The notes below the pieces were generated by a model. The model saw nothing but the letters and a program-made list of their open reading frames with translations, searched no databases and was not told where the DNA came from. A DNA stretch of 64,000 nt from Clostridia bacterium (lineage in GTDB: Bacteria; Bacillota; Clostridia; Christensenellales; Aristaeellaceae), in the NCBI GenBank assembly GCA_017936765.1, contig JAGBEX010000029.1, positions 1-64,000 of the forward strand, in the 5' to 3' direction. The translations under genes and the position numbers were made by a program. Below are positions 16,349-23,995 of the stretch, one piece after another; within the stretch, counting starts at the first letter, position 1; the number at the start of each line of letters is the position of its first letter.

Positions 16349-16816
16349 TCACACGCGATCCAGGCTTGCGATCATCCTGTCATGATAAACGATGTGGAGC
16401 TTATCGCCCTGCTGCAGCTGGGGGATGGGCTTCTGGGCATCCCAGTAGAGCAGACGCTCGAAGGCGTCGCCGCCGTCCTCGTCATCTTGCAGCACGGTCA
16501 TGCCGTAATATTTCACGCCGTCCACCAGGGAGATATCGGCATCGATGCTCCGATAGGCGCAGTCCAGCTGGCGGGTGCGGCCATGGAGCAGATCGTCCAG
16601 CAGGGAGGCATAGCAATGCAAAGGCTTCAGCGTCAGGTCAAAGGCGAGGATGAGAATGATGCCCAGCGCAATGGTCAGCCCGGTGGTGAGGGCCTCCACG
16701 CGGATGATGAGGGAATAGACGATACCGGCGATAAACACAAGGACGACCACGCCAAGGATCGACCAGCGGGTTTTCAATTGCTTGCGGATGGAAAGAAGAT
16801 CCTGCTCGGTATACAA
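16349..16816 (-). CDS. Small two-helix membrane protein
   Basis: The 155-residue product has two transmembrane helices (about 20-42, SILGVVVLVFIAGIVYSLII, and about 47-67, TTGLTIALGIILILAFDLTL) and a cytoplasmic C-terminal domain (KPLHCYASLLDDLLHGRTRQ ... GMTVLQDDEDGG). The start is inferred as TTG at 16816 because AAAGGAGG lies 7 bases upstream; longer readings lack any site. It heads a two-gene unit with the Usp gene. No family is recognised. Confidence 0.65.
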   Translation of the reverse strand: MYTEQDLLSIRKQLKTRWSILGVVVLVFIAGIVYSLIIRVEALTTGLTIALGIILILAFDLTLKPLHCYASLLDDLLHGRTRQLDCAYRSIDADISLVDGVKYYGMTVLQDDEDGGDAFERLLYWDAQKPIPQLQQGDKLHIVYHDRMIASLDRV

Positions 16817-17006
16817 GGGAAAGCCTCCTTTGGAATAACGGATTTGCCTGTGTTTATTATGACGCAAAGTTCCCTTCAGGTCAAGGGGCGCAAACGGGCT
16901 TTGCGACATTTTGACGGGAGAAAAGCAAGGAAAAGCAAGGCTTTGCGGGAAAGAATGAAGAATTTGTAAAGCTTGCAGAAAGTCGCATTTTGTACAATAC
17001 TGACGA

Positions 17007-17036
17007 TTGAAATACACAGAGGGAATATGCTACAAT
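17007..17036 (+). promoter_or_regulatory. Promoter of the membrane acyltransferase gene
   Basis: TTGAAA (17007-17012), 18 bases, then TACAAT (17031-17036) fits a housekeeping sigma-A promoter, 25 bases before the gene start. Confidence 0.65.
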
Positions 17037-17061
17037 CATAGGGAAGAAAGGAGTGTCCACC

Positions 17062-19155
17062 GTGAAGAGGCAACAGCAGGGAGAGCAGGGTCGCAGCGCC
17101 TTTGGCGCCATGGGCGACCTGTATGCCTATATATTCTGTATGCTGGTGTCGCGGATGCTGGTGGATATGCCCATCTTTGGCGGCGCGCTGTATATGAGCG
17201 GGCGGGTGGCCGTGGCGTTTTATGGCAGCTTTATGCGGGATCACTCGGCCTTCCTGCCCAAGACGGTGCAGGGCTGGCGGCGCGCCATGCTGGTGCTGCT
17301 GCTGTTGGTGAACCTGTGCGTGCTGGTGATCTACCCCATTCAGCTGGACAGCCCCAGCCTGTGGATTCTGTTTGCGCTGGTGTTGGTGATGCTCCTGCGG
17401 GATGCATTCACCCTGCGGCTGGTGCGGCTGTCGGTGCATCAGGGCATGGAGGAAAAGCGATTCGTGCTGCTGCTTTGCGGCGTGCAGCTGCTGCATCTGC
17501 TGGTGATGGCGGCAATCTTCCTCTACAATCTCACCATGGAGGAAGGGCTGTTCCTGCTGGGCTGCTACGCGCTGTGCAGCGGTATGGCGGTGTATGGCCA
17601 GTTGAAGGAACGTACCTATATGCGGGCCATGGATGCCGCTGCCCAGCCTGAGCAGGTGCAGAAGACCCATGAGACCCTGTCCCGCGCCAATGCCTATACA
17701 AGCTATGAGAAGCTTTCTGCGCTTATTCTCATCGCCCTGGAAATGACGCTGGTGCTTTTGTATACCTACATGGCGGCTACGGCCAAGCAAATGCTGGGCT
17801 ATATGATCCTGGCTGTGGCCTGCACGCTGATCTCCCGGGAGGCGGCAGAATATACCCTGCGGCGCAGGGAAAAGCGAGGCAAGCCCAACGACCCCACCAA
17901 CCTGATGCTGGCGGCGCTGCTCTTGTGGCTGTATGGACTGATCGTGTTCAACCGCTCCATTGGTGCGCAGGTGTTGCAGCACGGGTATGTGTTCATCAGC
18001 CTGGGGCTTTGCACGGCGGGTGCGTCCATCTGTGCCACCTGCATGGGGCGAATGGAACAGGCTATGGCTGCGGTGGCCAGATTCACAGCCGATGGCGGCA
18101 CGCCGGGGTTCCGGCAGATGCGCACGGCCATTGTGGAGTTTGCCATTCTGCTGGGGCAGATGCTGGCGCTGGTGACCCTCACCGCCCTGTGCTTTGCCAC
18201 CGGCAAGGACTTGCCCAGGGATGTGAGCCAGCTGGCCGCTCGCTTTCAGCCGCTGATGGTGCTGCCCGCCATGCTCACGGTGCTGTCGGCCCTGCTGAGC
18301 GTGCTGAAATTCCCCCTCAGCACTCGGCATATGCAGAAGCTGAGCCGCTTTCTGCACCTGAAGGAGGCGGGCGGGGATAATCCTGCCCTGCGGCGGCAAC
18401 TGGAAGGCGTGGTTGTCCAGCGCAGGAGCCAGCCCTTCTTCATTCGGGCGCTGATGGCGCTGCTGCGCCCCTTCTTCCGGCATGAATTGAAGGGCGCGGA
18501 GAACATTCAGCCGGACGACGATAACCCCATTGTGTTCCTGTGCAACCATGGCGAATTGTATGGCCCCATTGCCTGTATGCTGAACATTCCTGTGCCGATC
18601 CGCCCCTGGAGCATCAGCGAAATGGTGGTGGACAAGGATGAGGTGGCGGCCTATGTGCATAAGTACACCATTTCCAGGCAAAAGTGGCTGCCGGAGAAGC
18701 TGAAGTGGCCCATCGCCAATCTGATCGGGCCCTTGTCCGTGTGGGCGATGGGGCAGCTGGAGAGCATCCCGGTGTACCGCAACAAGCTGCGGGAGCTGAT
18801 GAAGACCTTCACCCTCTCGGTGGAGGCCATGGAGGCGGGGGATAACCTGCTGATCTTCCCGGAGAACCCGGACGCCGTGGAGCAGGGCAAGGGCTACGAG
18901 CGCGCTGGTATTGGCGAGATGTTCCGCGGCTTTGCCATGCTGGCGCCCATCTATTACAACAAGACAGGCAAGCGCTGCCGTTTCCTGCCCATGTTTGCCC
19001 ACAAGAATGCCCGCACGCTGAGCTTCGGCACCCCCATTACCTATGATCCGGACACGCCGCCCAATGAGGAGCGCGACCGCATTGTGGATGCCATGATCCA
19101 GCAGATGCAGGAGATGGCGCAGCGAGAGGAAGACCTGTACCAAAGCAAGCAATAA
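17062..19155 (+). CDS. Multi-spanning membrane protein with C-terminal acyltransferase domain
   Basis: The 697-residue product has an N-terminal membrane part of about 450 residues with some ten hydrophobic helices (for example RAMLVLLLLVNLCVLVIYPI and LSALILIALEMTLVLLYTYM). The C-terminal acyltransferase-like domain of about 220 residues carries IVFLCNHGELYGPIACM, LESIPVYRN and LLIFPENPDA, matching blocks I, III (FPEG-like) and the G-x-x-x-V-x-R-like region of the PlsC fold. The Asp of the H-X4-D motif is missing. A GTG at 17062 with AAGGAG 8 bases upstream is the preferred start; a GTG at 17053 abuts the site. It may move or acylate an envelope lipid. The combination with a large membrane domain is uncommon and its substrate is unknown. 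Confidence 0.7.
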   Translation: MKRQQQGEQGRSAFGAMGDLYAYIFCMLVSRMLVDMPIFGGALYMSGRVAVAFYGSFMRDHSAFLPKTVQGWRRAMLVLLLLVNLCVLVIYPIQLDSPSLWILFALVLVMLLRDAFTLRLVRLSVHQGMEEKRFVLLLCGVQLLHLLVMAAIFLYNLTMEEGLFLLGCYALCSGMAVYGQLKERTYMRAMDAAAQPEQVQKTHETLSRANAYTSYEKLSALILIALEMTLVLLYTYMAATAKQMLGYMILAVACTLISREAAEYTLRRREKRGKPNDPTNLMLAALLLWLYGLIVFNRSIGAQVLQHGYVFISLGLCTAGASICATCMGRMEQAMAAVARFTADGGTPGFRQMRTAIVEFAILLGQMLALVTLTALCFATGKDLPRDVSQLAARFQPLMVLPAMLTVLSALLSVLKFPLSTRHMQKLSRFLHLKEAGGDNPALRRQLEGVVVQRRSQPFFIRALMALLRPFFRHELKGAENIQPDDDNPIVFLCNHGELYGPIACMLNIPVPIRPWSISEMVVDKDEVAAYVHKYTISRQKWLPEKLKWPIANLIGPLSVWAMGQLESIPVYRNKLRELMKTFTLSVEAMEAGDNLLIFPENPDAVEQGKGYERAGIGEMFRGFAMLAPIYYNKTGKRCRFLPMFAHKNARTLSFGTPITYDPDTPPNEERDRIVDAMIQQMQEMAQREEDLYQSKQ

Positions 19156-19160
19156 CAAAG

Positions 19161-19196
19161 GAACCGCCCTTCCGGCTTGAAAAGGGCGGTTCTTGT
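19161..19196. terminator. Bidirectional intrinsic terminator
   Basis: The arms GAACCGCCCTT (19161-19171) and AAGGGCGGTTC (19182-19192), then TTGTTTAT, lie between two convergent genes. Confidence 0.85.
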
Positions 19197-20081
19197 TTAT
19201 TTGCCCACAGCTTTGCGCAGCAGGCCGGTCAGCTCGGCACGAACAGCGGCGTTGCTGACAGGGTCGCGGTTGATCTCCCACAGCTTCTTCAGCTCCACGG
19301 CGCGGGCTTCCTCGGCAGGGGTGATGTGGCCATGACCCACCTCGTCGTGGATCCATTGCTCAAAGGTGCCGATCCAGTCAGCGTCGTAGCCCACATCCGC
19401 CGGGCAGCGCTCGATTTTGTCGAAGTCCAGGCGGTCGTAGTAGAGGCGATAGGTGCTGGTTTCGGGGGTGTTGCCGCTGGCGATCATCACCTCGAACACG
19501 GGATCCATGGCCAGCATACCATAGCCTGCTAGGGGGCCATGCTCGTTGGCGTCCACCAGGGACTTGTGAACCGTGCTGTAGACAATCTCGCAGATGAAAT
19601 TCGTCCAGCGCTTGCCCAGCTTGTGAACGTGCAGTACCTTGGCCTCCAGGTTGATGGGACACTCGGCAATGCCGCAGGGCTTGACCACCTTGGAGGGCAG
19701 GGGCGTGCAGCCCATCACGTCGATCTCGCTGATGCCCTTGGGTACGGGGCAGCCGGCGATCCAGCTCTCCCGCACCATGTCGTGGCCGTAGTAGCTGATG
19801 ACGCACTCCGGCACCTCCCGCAGGTTGGCATAGCCCTGCTTGATGCCATCCTTCCAGTCGTTGCTGTCCAGATCCCATTCATCCGCACCGGCGTGGAGAT
19901 TGGACAGGGTGAAGGAGAAGAAGTTGTGGCCAATGCAGGTCCCCATGGTGACGGGGGTGGTGTTCATGTTGCCGTATTTATCGCAGGTGGTGACGAAGTA
20001 GGCGATCTGCGGCGGCTGGATAAAGCGGTGGTGCAGGCCGTTCAGCTCGCCATCCTCACAGGAATAACGCACGAAGTCCAT
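19197..20081 (-). CDS. Flavin reductase-like FMN-binding split-barrel protein
   Basis: This 294-residue protein has an N-terminal half with the flavin-reductase-like split-barrel pattern (QIAYFVTTCDKYGNMNTTPV, MGTCIGHNFFSFTLS, SYYGHDMVRESWIAG). The family binds FMN and often reduces flavins or other small oxidants. The C-terminal extension of about 90 residues is helical. The ATG at 20081 follows GGAGG by 8 bases, and the sigma-A promoter at 20125-20153 is almost ideal. It is a single-gene unit ended by the terminator shared with the acyltransferase gene. The physiological substrate cannot be told. Confidence 0.75.
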   Translation of the reverse strand: MDFVRYSCEDGELNGLHHRFIQPPQIAYFVTTCDKYGNMNTTPVTMGTCIGHNFFSFTLSNLHAGADEWDLDSNDWKDGIKQGYANLREVPECVISYYGHDMVRESWIAGCPVPKGISEIDVMGCTPLPSKVVKPCGIAECPINLEAKVLHVHKLGKRWTNFICEIVYSTVHKSLVDANEHGPLAGYGMLAMDPVFEVMIASGNTPETSTYRLYYDRLDFDKIERCPADVGYDADWIGTFEQWIHDEVGHGHITPAEEARAVELKKLWEINRDPVSNAAVRAELTGLLRKAVGK

Positions 20082-20124
20082 GATGATTTCCTCCAGTATG
20101 TTGTTGTGCTGGTATGTTGATGAA

Positions 20125-20153
20125 AGTATAACACGGCGCATCTGGCGAATCAA
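20125..20153 (-). promoter_or_regulatory. Promoter of the flavin reductase-like gene
   Basis: On the minus strand TTGATT (20148-20153), 17 bases, then TATACT (20125-20130). Confidence 0.75.
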
Positions 20154-20168
20154 GATGAAATCTGGCAA

Positions 20169-20203
20169 GAAAAAAAGCGCTCTCCTGTGCGGGGAGAGCG
20201 CTT
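20169..20203. repeat. 35-bp direct repeat, copy 1 (hairpin)
   Basis: It is identical over 35 bases to 20393-20427. It contains the stem AGCGCTCTCC/GGGGAGAGCGCT with an A-run, so it looks like an intrinsic terminator, yet it sits upstream of a promoter rather than behind a gene. It appears to be a duplicate of the rplQ terminator created when the intervening repeat entered. Confidence 0.85.
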
Positions 20204-20275
20204 GCGCGTCAAAAAAGTGGAAAGCCACTTTTTTGAGATTGCACTCCGTCACTGTGTCCGGCGCAAGCGCCGTCC

Positions 20276-20390
20276 ACGGCCGTTCCTCCGTGTAAGGAAT
20301 GTTTTCGCTGAAGCGAAAACGACCCGCCCCGTCGGCAAAGCCGCCGGATACGATTACAGTCAGAGGTGCTGAGGCACCTCCGACACCTCC
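20276..20390 (+). repeat. Dispersed repeat family B, copy 1
   Basis: It shares long blocks with the reverse complement of 56331-56465: TAAGGAATGTTTTCGC followed by its hairpin partner GCGAAAAC, GGCAAAGCC, ACGATT-CAGTC and CTCCGACACCTC. The two copies differ mainly in hairpin stems and loops, as expected for a structured mobile repeat. No coding capacity is visible. Confidence 0.75.
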
Positions 20391-20392
20391 AT

Positions 20393-20427
20393 GAAAAAAA
20401 GCGCTCTCCTGTGCGGGGAGAGCGCTT
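20393..20427 (-). terminator. rplQ terminator; 35-bp direct repeat, copy 2
   Basis: The stem AGCGCTCTCC (20400-20409) with GGGGAGAGCGCT (20414-20425) is preceded by seven A residues, which become the T-run on the minus strand. It is placed 31 bases after the rplQ stop. Confidence 0.85.
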
Positions 20428-20458
20428 TTGCTTTGCTTTGATGTGTTTGGGTGTTAAG

Positions 20459-20971
20459 TTAGATCAGCTCGAGAATGACCATCTCGGCAGCGTCGCCGCG
20501 ACGGGGTCCCAGCTTGTAGATGCGGGTGTAGCCGCCGGAGCAGTTCTTCTCAGCGTTGCGGGCCTTGTACTTGGGGCCGATTTCGCGGAAGAGCTTTTCC
20601 ACCACAGGATGCTTGTTGTCCTTGGTGCGCTCCTTAAAGTCAGCCTTGGACTCGTCGGCCTGCTTCTGCTCCTTCAGATCATACAGGTAAGCCATCATCA
20701 GGCGACGGGCGTGCAGCTTGGAGGGGGCGTCGTTCACGACATCAATGGTCATGACCTGACCCTTGTCGTTGTGGGTCTCCTTGGTGGTGGCGATGGTGTT
20801 GTCGCATTCCTTGATGGCCAGGGTGATCATCTTATCGGCAATGCGGCGGACTTCCTTCGCCTTGGCTTCGGTGGTCTCGATGCGGCCATACCAGATGAGG
20901 TTGGTCACCTGGTTACGCAGCAGAGCCTTGCGCTGGTCAGCGGTGCGACCAAGCTTGCGCTGATGTGCCAT
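20459..20971 (-). CDS. rplQ: 50S ribosomal protein L17
   Basis: L17 family protein of 170 residues, longer than the usual 115-130. It starts [20 protein letters not shown], the family signature, and has the closing [20 protein letters not shown] block. About 40 extra residues in the middle ([20 protein letters not shown]) form a charged insertion not found in compact L17 proteins. L17 sits near the peptide exit tunnel of the large subunit. It is the last gene of the alpha operon and follows rpoA by 63 bases. Confidence 0.97.
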   Translation of the reverse strand: MAHQRKLGRTADQRKALLRNQVTNLIWYGRIETTEAKAKEVRRIADKMITLAIKECDNTIATTKETHNDKGQVMTIDVVNDAPSKLHARRLMMAYLYDLKEQKQADESKADFKERTKDNKHPVVEKLFREIGPKYKARNAEKNCSGGYTRIYKLGPRRGDAAEMVILELI

Positions 20972-21034
20972 GGGATATTTCCTCCTTCACGGGCTATGCG
21001 GAGAGGGGAGCCAGGCTCCCTGCCCACGCTTGTG

Positions 21035-21982
21035 TTATTCTTCGTTGGGACGCAGGCCGAGACCGAGAGCTTCCAGCTTCTGCTCGACTTCCTCCAGGCT
21101 CTTGCGGCCCAGATTGCGAACCTTCATCATGTCTTCCTGATTGCGCTGCACCAGTTCAGCCACGCTGTTGATGCCGGCACGCTTCAGGCAGTTATACGCA
21201 CGAACGGACAGATCCAGCTCTTCGATGGTCATCTCGAGGACCTTTTCCTTCTTGTCGTCCTCGGGCTGAACCATGCTCACCGGCATAACCTGATCGGTCA
21301 GAGACACGAACAGGGACAGATGCTCGGAGAGGATCTTCGCAGCGCCGCTGATGGCCTCTTCGGGCTTCAGGGTGCCGTTGGTCCAAATCTCCAGGGTCAG
21401 CTTGTCATAGTCGGTGATCTGGCCCACGCGGGTGTCTTCCACGGTGTAGTTCACCTTACGGATGGGGGTGAAGATACTGTCCATGGGGATCACGCCGATG
21501 GGCATACTGGCGTTCTTATTCTTGTCGGCGCTGACATAGCCGCGGCCCTTCTCCAGCATCAGCTGCATCTGCAGGTGAGCGTCTTCGTTCAGGGTCGCAA
21601 TGTGCATTTCAGGATTGATGATCTCAACCTCGTCATCCACCTTGATGTCGCCCGCGGTGAGAACACAGGGGCCCTTCACATCAACGATGACCTGCTTGGG
21701 GTTGTCGGTGAACATCTTCACAGCCAGACCCTTCAGGTTGAGGATGATCTCAGTCACGTCCTCCTTCACGCCGGGAACAGTCGAGAACTCATGCTGCACA
21801 CCTTCGATGTGTACAGAGGAGACCGCCACGCCAGGAAGGGAGGACAGCAGCACACGGCGCAGGCTGTTGCCCAGGGTGTGACCGAAGCCGCGCTCCAGGG
21901 GTTCCACAACAAACTTGCCATAGCAGTTGTTCTGGCCAACCTCCACGCACTCGATGCGTGCCTTTTCGATTTCTACGATCAT
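21035..21982 (-). CDS. rpoA: DNA-directed RNA polymerase subunit alpha
   Basis: This 315-residue alpha subunit has an N-terminal assembly domain with [20 protein letters not shown], the conserved dimerisation block. The C-terminal domain (about 240-315) has [20 protein letters not shown] and [20 protein letters not shown], the DNA- and activator-binding helices. The ATG at 21982 follows GGAGG by 8 bases; upstream in-frame starts are not needed. It lies between rpsD and rplQ as in most bacteria. Confidence 0.98.
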   Translation of the reverse strand: MIVEIEKARIECVEVGQNNCYGKFVVEPLERGFGHTLGNSLRRVLLSSLPGVAVSSVHIEGVQHEFSTVPGVKEDVTEIILNLKGLAVKMFTDNPKQVIVDVKGPCVLTAGDIKVDDEVEIINPEMHIATLNEDAHLQMQLMLEKGRGYVSADKNKNASMPIGVIPMDSIFTPIRKVNYTVEDTRVGQITDYDKLTLEIWTNGTLKPEEAISGAAKILSEHLSLFVSLTDQVMPVSMVQPEDDKKEKVLEMTIEELDLSVRAYNCLKRAGINSVAELVQRNQEDMMKVRNLGRKSLEEVEQKLEALGLGLRPNEE

Positions 21983-22071
21983 TTCGTTTACCCTCCTCAA
22001 TCGGATCCTGGGTGAAGAGCGATGCTGTGAGGTGGGGGAGTATGACTCCCGCCAGCCTCAAGCGCTCTTCA

Positions 22072-22668
22072 TTAACGGGAGTAGAACTCGACGATCATGT
22101 TCTCCTGCAGCTGCAGGTCGATGTCTTCGCGGGCGGGCAGGGCAGCCACGGTGCCGGTCAGGTTGGGAGCGTCGAAGGTCAGCCACTTGGGGGTCACGGT
22201 AGAGGTGCCCTCGCGCAGAACCTTGAACATCTCCAGCTCGGCGCTCTTCTGGCGCAGGGTGATCACGTCGCCCACCTTCACAGAGTAGGAGGGGATGTCC
22301 ACCTTCTGGCCGTTCACACGGATGTGGCCGTGCACGACGATCTGACGGGCCATGCGGCGGGTCTTGGCCAGGCCGAGACGATACACCACATTGTCCAGGC
22401 GCAGCTCCAGCAGGCGGAGCATGTTGTCGCCGGTGATGCCCTTCATGTTGGCAGCCTTGAGGTAGTACTTGTGGAACTGCTTCTCCAGGATGCCGTAAAC
22501 AAACTTAACCTTCTGCTTTTCCTTCAGCTGAGCGCCGTACTCGGAAACCTTCTTACGGCGGTTGCCGCCAGGATTGCGGTTAGACTTCTTATTGCCATAG
22601 CCCATCGTAGCCGGGGAGATATCGAAAGCCCGGCACTTCTTGGCGATCGGCTGCTTATTGATAGCCAT
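22072..22668 (-). CDS. rpsD: 30S ribosomal protein S4
   Basis: This 198-residue S4 has the S4 RNA-binding domain at about 90-155 (LRLDNVVYRLGLAKTRRMAR, then VNGQKVDIPSYSVKVGDVI). S4 binds 16S rRNA early in assembly and in many bacteria represses the alpha operon by binding its leader. Here it lies in the same operon, as in E. coli, rather than alone as in Bacillus. The long leader before rpsM is therefore a candidate target. Confidence 0.98.
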   Translation of the reverse strand: MAINKQPIAKKCRAFDISPATMGYGNKKSNRNPGGNRRKKVSEYGAQLKEKQKVKFVYGILEKQFHKYYLKAANMKGITGDNMLRLLELRLDNVVYRLGLAKTRRMARQIVVHGHIRVNGQKVDIPSYSVKVGDVITLRQKSAELEMFKVLREGTSTVTPKWLTFDAPNLTGTVAALPAREDIDLQLQENMIVEFYSR

Positions 22669-22692
22669 TGTTCTAAGTCCTCCTTCGTTACC

Positions 22693-23094
22693 TTACACGC
22701 GACGGCGCTTGGGCGGACGGCAGCCATTGTGGGGGATGGGCGTCACGTCCTTGATCATGTTCACATCCAGACCTGCAGCCTGCAGGGCGCGGATGGCAGC
22801 CTCACGGCCGGAGCCGGGGCCCTTCACGTACACTTCGACGGTCTTCAGGCCGTATTCCATAGCGGCCTTGGCGGCAGTCTCAGCGGCCATCTGAGCAGCA
22901 AAGGGAGTAGACTTCTTGCTGCCGCGGAAACCCAGACCGCCAGCGGAGGCCCAGGACAGGGCGTTGCCCTGCGTGTCGGTGATGGTCACGATGGTATTAT
23001 TGAAAGAAGAACTGATGTGGGCGGCGCCGCGCTCGACCAGCTTACGCTCCTTGCGCTTACGCACGACCTTCTTAAGCTTCTGCTTGGGTGCCAT
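22693..23094 (-). CDS. rpsK: 30S ribosomal protein S11
   Basis: This 133-residue S11 contains the signature [20 protein letters not shown] and the C-terminal [18 protein letters not shown]. It is part of the 30S platform. It lies 24 bases upstream of rpsD and 40 bases downstream of rpsM on the same strand. Confidence 0.98.
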   Translation of the reverse strand: MAPKQKLKKVVRKRKERKLVERGAAHISSSFNNTIVTITDTQGNALSWASAGGLGFRGSKKSTPFAAQMAAETAAKAAMEYGLKTVEVYVKGPGSGREAAIRALQAAGLDVNMIKDVTPIPHNGCRPPKRRRV

Positions 23095-23134
23095 TGATTT
23101 TCCCTCCGATTTTCAATTCGGTCAGCCGATGCAA

Positions 23135-23512
23135 TTACTTGCCGGCCTTCTTCTTGCCAGCAATGGTCTTCTTGGGACCCTTGCGGGTACGAGCATTCTG
23201 CTTGGTGTTCTGACCACGAACGGGCAGGCCACGACGATGACGAACACCACGATAGCAGCCGATTTCCATCAGTCGCTTGATGTTCAGGGACACCTCACGA
23301 CGCAGGTCACCTTCTACCTTCAGGTTGTGCTCGATGTAGTCACGCAGCTTGCTGATCTCGTTCTCGGAGAGATCCTTCACTCGGGTGTCGGGGTTGATGC
23401 CGACTTCCTCGAGCATCTTCTTAGAGGTCGTCAGACCAATACCGTAGATATAGGTCAGGCCGATCTCAACGCGCTTTTCTCTGGGCAGGTCTACGCCCGC
23501 AATGCGTGCCAT
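23135..23512 (-). CDS. rpsM: 30S ribosomal protein S13
   Basis: This 125-residue S13 has [20 protein letters not shown] at the start, the helix-hairpin-helix [18 protein letters not shown] and the basic tail [20 protein letters not shown]. It contacts the P-site tRNA and 16S rRNA. It is the first gene of the alpha operon here; the usual upstream neighbours infA and rpmJ are absent. Instead a leader of about 350 bases and a strong promoter precede it. Confidence 0.98.
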   Translation of the reverse strand: MARIAGVDLPREKRVEIGLTYIYGIGLTTSKKMLEEVGINPDTRVKDLSENEISKLRDYIEHNLKVEGDLRREVSLNIKRLMEIGCYRGVRHRRGLPVRGQNTKQNARTRKGPKKTIAGKKKAGK

Positions 23513-23861
23513 GGATTGAATACACCTCCAAATTGTGCTTTGGCTCTATGAGCCGGGAAACGGAAGACGCAGGCTTTTCACAATCCGTGGGGAGCAACCC
23601 ACTCCCGGGGATTTGTCCCGGCCTGCAACCTTGTTAAGGAAAGCCGAAACCGTTGGGGAGAATGGCCTTCCTCCATCAGGCGACCTTAGGAGTCAGCCGC
23701 CTGAGGTCGCTCTGCGCCTGGTGAAAGCAAGCGCAGAACAACGCGTCCATCCGCTATGGAAGGTGCGGAGGGATGCGCCTTGCTGTTATCCGCAGGCTGT
23801 ATGGTGGAACACGTGCGGGGATGCACATGCAGCCGCCCACCAATGGAGCCTACTTGCTAAC
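23513..23861 (-). ncRNA. Long structured 5' leader of the rpsM operon (candidate regulatory RNA)
   Basis: On the minus strand this GC-rich stretch starts just after the promoter at 23868-23896 and ends at the GGAGGTG site of rpsM. It holds many hairpins: CTGCGCTTG...CCAGGCGCAG, TGCGGA...TCCGCA, CCGGGA...TCCCCGG, GTGGGTTGCTCCCCAC, GGCTCATAGAGCC and a long GCGACCTCAGG/CCTAAGGTCGC pairing. No ORF of protein-like composition is present. Its position suggests autoregulation by S4 or another ribosomal protein, or a novel RNA. It does not match the tmRNA, RNase P, SRP or T-box signatures I know. Confidence 0.5.
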
Positions 23862-23867
23862 CATCTC

Positions 23868-23896
23868 ATAATATCACAGATCGTGCAACTTGTAAA
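23868..23896 (-). promoter_or_regulatory. Promoter of the alpha operon
   Basis: On the minus strand TTTACA (23891-23896), 17 bases, TATTAT (23868-23873) is a near-consensus sigma-A promoter about 355 bases before rpsM. Confidence 0.8.
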
Positions 23897-23943
23897 TCAT
23901 TTTTTATCATTTTCACAAACTTTTTTTAGGATTCCCGCGGCAC

Positions 23944-23972
23944 TTGCGCGGTTTGTTCTCTTCTATTATAAT
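23944..23972 (+). promoter_or_regulatory. Promoter of the cca unit
   Basis: TTGCGC (23944-23949), 17 bases, TATAAT (23967-23972), 23 bases before the proposed start. It is divergent from the alpha operon promoter. Confidence 0.75.
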
Positions 23973-23995
23973 ATTGCCGTTAAGGAGTGAGGAAT

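Noticed and set aside
16876..19356. 826-codon open frame on the minus strand opposite the membrane acyltransferase
   Set aside because: It is a GC-rich shadow of the real gene; the composition (long runs of H, Q, G, R) is not protein-like and there is no start signal. Similar long antisense frames occur opposite the ABC, alpha-galactosidase, pyrophosphatase and ftsH genes and were dropped for the same reason.
23513..23861. Known RNA classes for the rpsM leader: tmRNA, RNase P, SRP RNA, T-box
   Set aside because: No CCA end or tRNA-like part, no GAGGAAAGTCC block, no GGTCAGGTCC-GGAAGGAAGCAGCC-type SRP loop and no GGGTGGNACCGCG T-box element. 6S RNA could not be excluded by eye.
23535..23990. 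151-codon plus-strand frame across the rpsM leader
   Set aside because: It lies on the antisense strand of a structured leader, overlaps both promoters and has no ribosome binding site.
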